A DNA stretch of 64,000 bases, from NCBI RefSeq assembly GCF_009796825.1, contig NZ_CP047030.1, positions 4,338,501 to 4,402,500 of the forward strand, given 5' to 3'. Origin of the DNA: Algibacter sp. L3A6 (lineage in GTDB: Bacteria > Bacteroidota > Bacteroidia > Flavobacteriales > Flavobacteriaceae). Positions 8,829 through 16,745 of this stretch are shown here, piece after piece. Position 1 is the first letter of the stretch; each line of letters starts with the position of its first letter. The notes under the pieces are model-generated. The model did no database searches. It worked only from the letters and a program-made list of their open reading frames with translations, and was not told the origin of the DNA. The translations under genes were made by a program, and so were the position numbers.

Positions 8829-9173
8829 ATGAAAAAAACAATAGTAACATTTGCATTCGGATTACTAATTAGCTTAACAGCATTCGCACAATCTTCTATA
8901 GAAAAATCTGCTATACGAAGAACAAATGAAAGTATCGTAAATATTGAAAAAACAATTGAATTATCAGATACTGAAAAAACAACCTTTTTTGAATTAAAAA
9001 AAGAGCAAGTAGTCAACCACATTACTTTAGCTCAAAAATACAAAGAAAGTGATCCCGATAAATTTAAAGAAAAAGTTAAAGAAAATAGAATAGATTTTAA
9101 CCACAAATTAGATGAGGCTCTAGGTAAAGCAAGAGCAAAAGAAATAGTTGCTGCCGAAAGAGTAAACAAGTAA
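8829..9173 (+). CDS. Small exported helical protein (114 aa), unknown function
   Basis: A signal peptide (MKKTIVTFAFGLLISLTAFAQ) is followed by about 93 charged, strongly helical residues with heptad-like spacing (NIEKTIELSDTEKTTFFELKK). Small periplasmic proteins of this make-up are common in Flavobacteria and resemble Spy/CpxP-like helical proteins only in general character. No homologue is recognised. It is a stand-alone gene with an inverted repeat upstream and a terminator downstream, surrounded by pseudogenes, and does not carry the shared PUL promoter box. Confidence 0.75.
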   Translation: MKKTIVTFAFGLLISLTAFAQSSIEKSAIRRTNESIVNIEKTIELSDTEKTTFFELKKEQVVNHITLAQKYKESDPDKFKEKVKENRIDFNHKLDEALGKARAKEIVAAERVNK

Positions 9174-9254
9174 AGTTGATTACTTTTAACTATAGTATAA
9201 AACAACTGTCTAACAAAGTGTTTTTTGGCAGATTTCTTATAAGCTATATAAATT

Positions 9255-9290
9255 AAAATCTCAGTTTACTACTTAATCTGAGATTTTTTT
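9255..9290 (+). terminator. Rho-independent terminator, possibly bidirectional
   Basis: AAAATCTCAG (9255-9264) pairs with CTGAGATTTT (9278-9287) and runs into a T-tract. It ends the 114-aa gene and overlaps the tail of the sulfatase fragment on the other strand. Confidence 0.85.
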
Positions 9291-9649
9291 ATTTCTTGAA
9301 TTAATAAATCTTTTAACTCCTTAACTTTAGCGGGATGTTTATCGGCTATATTATGAAATTCTTTAATATCTGTTTTTAAGTTATATAGAATGTTTTCTGG
9401 AAGATTTTTTTTATGCTTTGCAGGTCTTCCTGTAGCATCAATTCCTGAATTTGGAGAAACTATTAATTTCCAATCACCTTTTCTAATAGCAAATATTCCA
9501 TTTTTACTATGGTTGATAGTAGCTTCTCTTGTAAACTTTCCTTTTTCAGTTAACAACGGCATCATACTATAGCTGTCTTCCACTTCATTGTCTTTTAATT
9601 TATAATCTACTAAATCTGCAATAGTTACCTTAAAATCAGTAGTACAAAT
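9269..9649 (-). pseudogene. C-terminal fragment of a sulfatase
   Basis: The frame starts without a start codon at ICTTDFKVTIADLVDYKL and continues EDSYSMMPLLTEKGKFTREA and FAIRKGDWKLIVSPNSG, then ends at 9269. It matches the C-terminal third of the sulfatase at 26617-28190 (ICTTDFIATCADIVNYNF, FAIRKGDWKLVMYPNSG) almost residue for residue. The catalytic N-terminal part, including the formylglycine motif, is absent. The fragment is joined at about 9650 to the head of a TonB-receptor-like gene in a different frame. Confidence 0.85.
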
Positions 9650-10140
9650 AGTTTAACTTCAAGACCAGGTAGTTTTTCTAACAGATTATCTATATTATCG
9701 TTCGGGTTTACCTTAAAAGCATTAGCGTTATATGAAATAGTATCTTTTTTTATTGAAATTGGAACCACTGCTGATATTGTTATTTCATCTAATGTGCTAT
9801 TTTCATCAATCATAATAATGATTCCTAAATCTATAGGCGAACCATTACTTACTAAACTCTTAAAAAAATGAGCGTAACCCATCGATGAAAACTGAATTAT
9901 TAAAGAATCTTTTTCCATGTCTAGACCACTGAAATAACCTTTATCATCTGTAATAGTATAACTAACAAATGTGGAATCTATTGGATTAAGCAAGGCTACC
10001 GAAACAAATTCTAAGGGTTCTTTTTCTTCATTTATAACTTTACCAAAAATTGAAGGCTTCGTTTGTGCAAAAAAATCTTGAGATACTGTAAAGCAAGTAA
10101 TTATTATAACTAGTAATTTAATAATTCCATTTAGGCCCAT
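9650..10140 (-). pseudogene. N-terminal fragment of a TonB-dependent outer-membrane protein
   Basis: A signal peptide is followed by a carboxypeptidase-like regulatory beta domain (SIFGKVINEEKEPLEFVSVA) and the start of a plug-like domain (TISYNANAFKVNPNDN, LLEKLPGLEV). This is the arrangement of 'outer membrane beta-barrel family' receptors (usually about 800 aa or more). The match stops at LPGLEVK; the next codons (up to the stop at 9625) belong to the sulfatase fragment read out of frame. The beta barrel is missing, so it cannot act as a receptor. Confidence 0.8.
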
Positions 10141-10301
10141 TTAATTTTTAGAATTACATGATGCTTAAAAACTAGTCTATATCATTTATTAAGCGTAAAA
10201 CTATTTAATTGTTATATACTTTATTTTCTTATTTCATTCAAAGCCTTGCTGTATATAACCTAATTCCGGCATTTTAAGAAATAATAATAGAAAAACAGAA
10301 T

Positions 10302-10925
10302 CTAATTTGTAATCATATTAATATTAACGAGAAACTCCATTGATTTCTCCATAGTCATATTAAAATCAACGGCTGCATTAGTTTTACGAAAAAACGACCC
10401 ATGAAAAAACCCATGCTCCTTATCTTTAAAAGCTATTAATTCACAAATATTCCCTGCTTCATTCGTTAAGTTGGTAAAACGTTCTACATTTTCAAACGGA
10501 ACGCTTTTATCTGCTGTACCGTGGTATATTAATGTTGGTGGAATTCCTAGTTTAACATGATGACAAGGAGATATTTCTGTTTTTCTATTTTCGCCTACTT
10601 TTTTAATCCATAACTTTTTTCAGTAGTATCAATAACAGGGTTATAGAGAATCATAGCATTTGGCTTAGAACTGATTGAAAGGTCTTCCCCTTCTTCATTA
10701 TATGATTCAATAACGCCAGTACAAGCTTCTACATGTCCTCCAGCAGAGTCTCCAGAGGAAATAATTCTATCTGGGTCAATTCCCAATTGAGAAGCATACT
10801 CCCTTACCCAACGAACTGCGGATTCCCCATCTATAACGCATTCAAAAGGAGAGGTTTTATGTTTGCTTTTTATTCTATATTCTGCAGAAATAGCTAAAAT
10901 TCCGTTATCTGTAAATTTTCTTGAG
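10302..10925 (-). pseudogene. Degraded alpha/beta-hydrolase (carbohydrate esterase type)
   Basis: Pieces in order on the minus strand are KFTDNGILAISAEYRIKS, the nucleophile elbow GDSAGGH (within ORF 10595-10786), then in another frame GGIPPTLIYHGTADKSVPF and ENVERFTNLTNEAGN, ending EFLVNINMITN at 10302. These are the middle and C-terminal parts of an acetyl-esterase/BD-FAE-like hydrolase with its Ser, Asp and His regions. The frame breaks near 10595 and the N-terminus is missing; at about 10925 the sequence switches to a different broken gene. Confidence 0.75.
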
Positions 10926-11334
10926 CTTCCTGACGAAAAGGATCTTTCTCGCTACTAAAATTCTCCTTCAGACGAAGAGAATAGATGACCTTTACCCCAG
11001 GCGCCCTAACAAATTCGAAAGCACTGGCAATTTGGTCTTCAGTAGGGCCTGCCTTTTAGTATGATCCTGGGTATTACCACTGAGACGCAAGCTTTTTATA
11101 ACAAGAGTTTTGAATATAGCAATGAGCGGCTTGTTATCAGGTCGAAAATAAGGAACCTCATCATCTTCAGGTTACAGCAGCTCTATTTCATGACTCACTC
11201 CAATTGAAGTCGGTAAAATTTCATATTTGAGCTTGCTAAGTAGTGACGGATACTGTAACTTGGTCAGAAGCAGGATTTGCAGTTGACGAAAACAGAAGAC
11301 TGCAGATGATGAGAACGCTTATAATTTTTTTCAT
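10925..11334 (-). pseudogene. Broken TIM-barrel glycosidase, copy 1
   Basis: It starts ATG at 11334 with a signal peptide (MKKIISVLIICSLLFSSTAN) followed by DQVTVSVTT and a stop. Later pieces in shifting frames read DEVPYFRPDNKPLIAIFKTL, SLRLSGNTQDHTK and QIASAFEFVRAPGVKVIYSL. The layout resembles the N-terminal half of a GH79/GH39-like retaining glycosidase barrel; this family call is tentative. The gene carries several stops and frameshifts and is cut at about 10925. The signal-peptide part is shared with copy 2 at 13980-14412. Confidence 0.6.
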
Positions 11335-11530
11335 TGAATTTCTTCTTTCCATAACCTGATGTTTAAATATCTAATCTAATTCTCTCATTCGGAAGCTGTT
11401 TAATATCCTATTGGAATTTCGAGATGCCTTTTTTAACAACTTCTCTATTAAGGCTGATGATTCTACTTAATTCTGTATTACATCTTAATTATTTTTCTTA
11501 AATAGGTTTTATCCTCATTTGAAATGCGAA
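11200..11530. repeat. Diverged direct repeat, left copy (partner 14240-14600)
   Basis: The two segments match over about 300 bp with scattered differences. Both hold the 3' end of a T9SS gene, the downstream stretch with GGAATTTCGAGATG and AACTTCTCTATTAAGGCTGA, and the first ~40 codons of the broken glycosidase. This shows tandem duplication of a two-gene unit. Confidence 0.75.
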
Positions 11531-13835
11531 CAATGTAGAACCCTGGAGATAAATCACTAATATCAACAGGTGTGATACCACTTTGGATAGTGGTGGAAAT
11601 TATAATATGGCCTGTAAGATCAATAACATTCATAATAACTGTTTCAGTGTCAGCATACTCAACATTCATAATTTCTGAAACTGGATTAGGATAAATTCTA
11701 ATCTTGTCTGTAATCGGGCTATTTAAATTGGCTAACGCTGAAGGTATTAGTTGTAGAGCAATGCTTGTATCACTTAAAATTTCAACATTTTGAGTTAAAG
11801 TGTGGTAACCTTCTTTGCTTATCACTAAAGGAAAGCTACCTGCAGGCATTTGTGCTTGTACATTTCCCTCGGCATTAGTAAAATAATAGCGATCATTTAT
11901 AGCAAGAGAAGCATAAGATATGCCGTCACCTGTCAATTCATCTGTCACACTAAATGATACTGAATTGGGTACATCATAGACCACCACTTCTGCTAGTGAC
12001 ATGGATCCGCTCCCATTTAGTTGAACTTTTACCGTCTTCCCTATTACACCGCCAGCATCCATAGTAATAGAGGGATAAGGTGAATCAGCAAAATATTTAG
12101 AGTAAGTCACCACACTATCCGCATCGAGCACATAGACAGTAAAGTCTGTTACTCTGTCTTTACAACAATCATCTGTTCTACTGTAAAGTGAAATCTGTCC
12201 TATATTGTAACTAACACCTAAGTCTACTTGCCACCAAGCATTCATCTCTGTTTCAGTATGCGTGACCGACTGTTTTGAAAAAGCCCCATCAGTATTGCCA
12301 TCGATAGCTCTTTCTGCCAATGCGGTAAAAGCAGTTGAGGATTGTGAAGCTATCCCTGTCAAAGCAACATTAGTGCCTCCAATATTTTCACCAATCACTG
12401 TTAATCGACGGGTGACATCAAGGGCCATATCGTATTCGGAATTACCCGCCTGCGATGCTGTTATTAAAGTATAACCAGCACCTACCACATGAATTTTGTT
12501 CTTAATAACAACGGCCACTTCAGTATTAGAACTGCTAATGGTTACTGGCAAACCCGAAGTCGCTGATATTTCCGGGTCAAAACCTGCATTACCAACTGTT
12601 TTGGTGCTTAGTTCGGGAAATACGATATATTGATAACTAGCAGGAAAGGTTTCGCCGACCAGCTTAGCTCCCGCAGGACGTGTATAAGGTATAAAATCGG
12701 GCATAGGTACTGTTCCTAGTCTAGCATCGACCTCTTTCAAAACAGTCAATTCATCTTCGCTCATCATCCCCAACGTATAAGTGGTAGAAAAAGTCATCGC
12801 ACAGCCAACATCTGTCAGATTGCGCACCACACGATAGGCCTGCTCCTCATCTTTAAAAACAAGATCAACGCTAGCTACGGACCATCTTTCTCGCATAGGA
12901 ACAAACGCATGTTTTAAAGCATTTTTGCTGCCATCGAAAGTCCCCCAAGGTTCTGCAATCATATCAGGAAAGGTATATTCTTCGTAACCAAACGAGTTAG
13001 GTGGTGCACCTTGTTGTAAAGGCGTAGGATGGCCTCCCGTAAAATCCATATATGGATCTGTAATTTCATACTTTTTAATTTTGTAATCCGTTGAATCCGG
13101 GTCATCTAGTCCATCGGAATCTACTAGTATATAATCACCATTAGAGTAAGTAAAGTAGCCTAAAAAATCTTCCGTATCACTTTCAACAACTGTATTCGTA
13201 GCTAACGACACCGTAGAATCTACCGATCTAATCATTGCCTCATAAGCTGCCATACCGCCAGGTAGTTGATTGGTATGATCTAACCAATAACCATCGGCAA
13301 TACCTTTAAATCGTTCAAAATAGCCTTTGCATACCGTACGCCATGCCAATCCCTCATCGCCGCCAAATTCTCTGTTATAATACGTTTCCCAAGCCAACTT
13401 ATACTCTTCATTGTCGGGAGTACCTCCACGGGCAGATGGGCCATCAGTGGCAACGTATAGAATTATCTTTTTGCCTGCTTTCTTAAATACATCAAGGACT
13501 TCAAGAAACTTTTCTTCGTTCTCTATAGAAGGTACGAAATCGGGATGAATTTCAGTGGCCACATCGACATAAGGATTATCTCTGAGCATGAAATAATAGC
13601 CATGAGCACTATGTGTAAAACTAGAAAAGACATGGCCCATAGTGGGTAACTCATCTACAATTTGCTGTGCCCCTTCTAAATATATATTTTCGGTATTGGT
13701 GTCAGTACGTATACTTCCCCCTACCTGATACCATATTCCCCAAGAACCAGACATCCATGATGCATTGGGTTCCTCTTGTGCATTAGTCGGCAAAAATGCT
13801 AACACGACTAAAATTACTATAAATAGTTTCTTCAT
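11478..13835 (-). CDS. T9SS-secreted TIM-barrel protein with F-type lectin domain (785 aa)
   Basis: Domains in order: signal peptide (1-19); a catalytic-looking alpha/beta barrel (about 25-395, with GKKIILYVATDGPSARGG and IADGYWLDHTN); an Ig/MBG-like beta domain (about 400-485); an F-type lectin/CBM47 domain (about 490-625) with the fucose-binding signature His, 26 residues, RTDDCCKDR; a carboxypeptidase-regulatory-like domain (about 626-705); and a T9SS type A tail (IYPNPVSEI to the end). The lectin predicts fucose binding. The barrel is of no family I can name with certainty; an endo-acting fucoidan-degrading hydrolase is a reasonable guess. The protein should be exported by T9SS to the cell surface. 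Its base composition is somewhat more GC-rich than the surrounding genes. Confidence 0.8.
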   Translation of the reverse strand: MKKLFIVILVVLAFLPTNAQEEPNASWMSGSWGIWYQVGGSIRTDTNTENIYLEGAQQIVDELPTMGHVFSSFTHSAHGYYFMLRDNPYVDVATEIHPDFVPSIENEEKFLEVLDVFKKAGKKIILYVATDGPSARGGTPDNEEYKLAWETYYNREFGGDEGLAWRTVCKGYFERFKGIADGYWLDHTNQLPGGMAAYEAMIRSVDSTVSLATNTVVESDTEDFLGYFTYSNGDYILVDSDGLDDPDSTDYKIKKYEITDPYMDFTGGHPTPLQQGAPPNSFGYEEYTFPDMIAEPWGTFDGSKNALKHAFVPMRERWSVASVDLVFKDEEQAYRVVRNLTDVGCAMTFSTTYTLGMMSEDELTVLKEVDARLGTVPMPDFIPYTRPAGAKLVGETFPASYQYIVFPELSTKTVGNAGFDPEISATSGLPVTISSSNTEVAVVIKNKIHVVGAGYTLITASQAGNSEYDMALDVTRRLTVIGENIGGTNVALTGIASQSSTAFTALAERAIDGNTDGAFSKQSVTHTETEMNAWWQVDLGVSYNIGQISLYSRTDDCCKDRVTDFTVYVLDADSVVTYSKYFADSPYPSITMDAGGVIGKTVKVQLNGSGSMSLAEVVVYDVPNSVSFSVTDELTGDGISYASLAINDRYYFTNAEGNVQAQMPAGSFPLVISKEGYHTLTQNVEILSDTSIALQLIPSALANLNSPITDKIRIYPNPVSEIMNVEYADTETVIMNVIDLTGHIIISTTIQSGITPVDISDLSPGFYIVRISNEDKTYLRKIIKM

Positions 13836-13979
13836 ATCTAGCTTTATTTTTTTTAATAATTGAAGTTGTTTAAAGTCCTAAATCAGGACTAATTATTAGA
13901 CTTAACATACTGACATACTAGCGTTTACTCCTCATGCTTAAAAAAACATAGATCAGATGATTAGTACTAAAATTATTCT

Positions 13980-14412
13980 TTAATAAGTTTCATTATAAGT
14001 GACATAATTATCCTTAGAAAAAGAGACTTGGTAAGAACCGCTATCCAATTCGAAGCTAGCTTTACCAGAAGCATCGCTCAAGGCACTTTTGCCCTCCACA
14101 TCTACTGTTACACTAGAAATGCTTTGACCTCCATCATCTTCTACCACAAAAGCAACCTCAAAAGGATCTGGCCTAGGCACTAAACTATTCGTTGACTTCA
14201 GCTGATCAATATAATACACAAAGTCTTCATCTAATTCAACACCATCTTCAGGTTACAGCAGCTCTATTTCGTAACTCACGCCAATTGAGGTCGGTGATAT
14301 TTCATGTCCAGGCGTACCGGTTGTGACGGATACTGTAACCTGGTCAGGCACAGCATTTGCAATTACCGAAAACAGAAGACTGCAGATGGTAAGCACGCTC
14401 ATAAATTTTCAT
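13980..14412 (-). pseudogene. Broken TIM-barrel glycosidase, copy 2
   Basis: It has the same signal peptide and start as copy 1 (SVLTICSLLFSVIANA, DQVTVSVTTGTPGHEISPTS), with a frameshift at the start codon and a stop after GVSYEIELL. A 79-aa frame (13980-14219) then carries a carboxypeptidase-regulatory/CNA-B-like beta domain (VTVDVEGKSALSDASGKA) ending at 13980. The whole catalytic core is deleted between the two parts. Not functional. Confidence 0.65.
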
Positions 14413-14600
14413 TGTAATTCTTCTTTTCATAAGTTGATATTCAAATATTTATCTATTTTTTTTCATTCTGAAGCTGTTTTAAGTACCTCTTGGAATTTCG
14501 AGATGACTTTTTTAACAACTTCTCTATTAAGGCTGATGATTCTACTTAATTCTGTATTACATCTTTATTATTTTTCTTAAATAAGTTTCATTCTCGTTTG
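14240..14600. repeat. Diverged direct repeat, right copy (partner 11200-11530)
   Basis: See the left copy. In this copy too the repeat covers the 3' end of a T9SS gene (at 14557) and the start of the broken glycosidase. Confidence 0.75.
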
Positions 14601-16728
14601 ATATTCGAACAATATACAATCCAGACGGTAAATTGCTAATATCATAAGAAGCAGAACCTTCATTAATATTAACGGAAAGCACAGTTTGACCAACATGGTT
14701 AATGATGTCCAATACAGCCGCTTCGGATCCAGAAAATTCTACATTAATAATATCTGATGCAGGGTTTGGATAAATTAGTAAATTAGTATCTGTATCAAGA
14801 TCAGAAACAGAATTACTTAAATCTTTATCAAGATTAGAAATGGATTTATTAGCGCTTGTTAGACTGTTAAATTCAAACCAGGTTAAATTCATCAATGACG
14901 TTGTGCTTCCCGTAAATACAAGATACACATCATGTACACCACTAACACTCGTTAGGTTTGCGCTTACGGTAGTCCAATTTTGCCATCCACCTGTTGATAC
15001 CACAGGTATAGTACCAATCAATGTACCAGTAACACCACCTAATCGTACTTCAATATCTCCAGATCTAGCAGTCGCAACTCGTGCACTAACACTTGTTGCA
15101 CAGGTAAGGTCAATATTACTATACATACACCAATCACCTGGATCAATACCAATAACATCCAAACCTCCATTGACGTCTGTACTATTTCTAGTGTTTATTC
15201 CTAACATACTATCGTAATTTTCACTTTCTATTTTTGTAAATGTTGCACAATTTACACCCCCTTCAAAAACTTCTACCTCGGCTAAGGATAGAGCAGCGGT
15301 TCCATTTAAACGAACACGTATTGTTTTTCCCATGATATTTCCAGCATTTACTGTTACCGAAGGATCAGGATATGATGAAAATGTTTTATGAAATACTCTA
15401 GCCCCAGTAGCATCATAAACAAGAACTGTAAAATCATTTAATCTATCCATGCAACAACCTGTTCTCCCAAATACATTAATATCTCCAATGCTATATTCGG
15501 CACCAAGATTTACTTGCCACCATGGGCTCGTTTCTGTACCATCAGTATGCGTTACAGAACCACCAGAAAATGCACCGTTTGTATTGTTATCTATTGAACG
15601 TGAAGCTTCTGCATTAAGAATTGTAGATGATTGTGAGGCTGTACCATTTAAGGCAAGATTAGTAGAAGTTGGACCCCAAACAATAGACGAGGTTCTATCC
15701 GACACATTCACGGTTACAAAAGCATTTGCAAAAGTACGTGTATAAACAGAGCCGTTTACAGTAGCTGGTCCATTAGGTTCACCGATGTATTTCCCAAAAT
15801 CATCATGCCAAATCTGTAAATCTGCTGAACTATAGCCATTATAAAAGTGACGATGAAAACTTTGGTTATTGGCAATAATAAGATGAGCAGCCATGGCAAA
15901 TTGATGGTCTGTTCCCCAAACACCATCAGGCTTTGAAGTTGTTATGATATACTTATCCGATGGAACTGCAAGCAATGCATCTAACATCGCTTTCCCATCT
16001 AATTCTGTGTCGCATATATGATGGAAGAATGATTCCACAAACACACCATCAGAATGTTCAACAGTTCTAGATCCAGCTAAAAATTCTCCATCTCCCGAAG
16101 GCCAAAAAGCACTATGAATGACAATTCCATCCGAATTATCTCTCATTCTAGCTAAAGCCGTTTCTAGTTTGGTTAATCCATTATCTCCACGCTGAGAATT
16201 TACTGTTGCCACCAAATCAATAAAAACTCCTTCATGAGATGTGTTATTCATCTGATCTATACCAACATCTGACCACCAAGTGACAAAAGCATCTTCATTC
16301 CATGTCCATCGATCTTGTCCTGTAGTATCAGTAAATAACCACTCAGGATGTACTACAAGAATGTCTTCAGATTCTTCATAAATAGTTTGATGAGGTTTAG
16401 ATGCATTCCAATAAAACAGAACTTTGCTATCAGGGTTGTTTGCATTAATTTGATCAGAAGCTACACCAGAGGCAAACTCCGATGAGGGATTAGGATACAA
16501 AATGTTTGCATGACGTTTTTCTACAGTAAAAATAAAGTTGTGATTTTCAATCCAATCGTATTCAGTAGCTGAAAATCCATTGACATTAAAGGCATGACCA
16601 TACATGCGAAGGGAAGACCAATCACCAGGACCTACAACTTGTGCATCAACATCCTGAAAAACAAAAAACAATGTTATTAATAATACAAAACTTTTAAGTT
16701 TTGAAAATAGACTAAAATGTGTTCTCAT
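14557..16728 (-). CDS. T9SS-secreted GH168-like protein with F-type lectin and CBM6-like domains (723 aa)
   Basis: Domains: signal peptide (about 1-30); a barrel (about 35-345) resembling the GH168-like paralogues in this window (SKVLFYWNASKPHQTIYEES, HPEWLF, the strand GVFIDL and later GVFVESFF, which line up with their putative Asp and Glu); an F-type lectin domain (about 357-495) with a variant signature RTGCCMDR, where the usual Asp is Gly; a CBM6-like domain (about 498-627, IESENYDSM, GDWCMYSNIDL); and a T9SS type A tail (IYPNPASDI to the end). The likely role is cell-surface binding and endo-cleavage of a fucose-containing polymer. It lies 18 bp downstream of GH3 and shares its transcription unit. 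Confidence 0.8.
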   Translation of the reverse strand: MRTHFSLFSKLKSFVLLITLFFVFQDVDAQVVGPGDWSSLRMYGHAFNVNGFSATEYDWIENHNFIFTVEKRHANILYPNPSSEFASGVASDQINANNPDSKVLFYWNASKPHQTIYEESEDILVVHPEWLFTDTTGQDRWTWNEDAFVTWWSDVGIDQMNNTSHEGVFIDLVATVNSQRGDNGLTKLETALARMRDNSDGIVIHSAFWPSGDGEFLAGSRTVEHSDGVFVESFFHHICDTELDGKAMLDALLAVPSDKYIITTSKPDGVWGTDHQFAMAAHLIIANNQSFHRHFYNGYSSADLQIWHDDFGKYIGEPNGPATVNGSVYTRTFANAFVTVNVSDRTSSIVWGPTSTNLALNGTASQSSTILNAEASRSIDNNTNGAFSGGSVTHTDGTETSPWWQVNLGAEYSIGDINVFGRTGCCMDRLNDFTVLVYDATGARVFHKTFSSYPDPSVTVNAGNIMGKTIRVRLNGTAALSLAEVEVFEGGVNCATFTKIESENYDSMLGINTRNSTDVNGGLDVIGIDPGDWCMYSNIDLTCATSVSARVATARSGDIEVRLGGVTGTLIGTIPVVSTGGWQNWTTVSANLTSVSGVHDVYLVFTGSTTSLMNLTWFEFNSLTSANKSISNLDKDLSNSVSDLDTDTNLLIYPNPASDIINVEFSGSEAAVLDIINHVGQTVLSVNINEGSASYDISNLPSGLYIVRISNENETYLRKIIKM

Positions 16729-16745
16729 AATTTAATTAATTTAAC

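Noticed and set aside
15449..15745. 98-aa plus-strand frame inside the 723-aa gene
   Set aside because: Complementary shadow of the F-type lectin domain.
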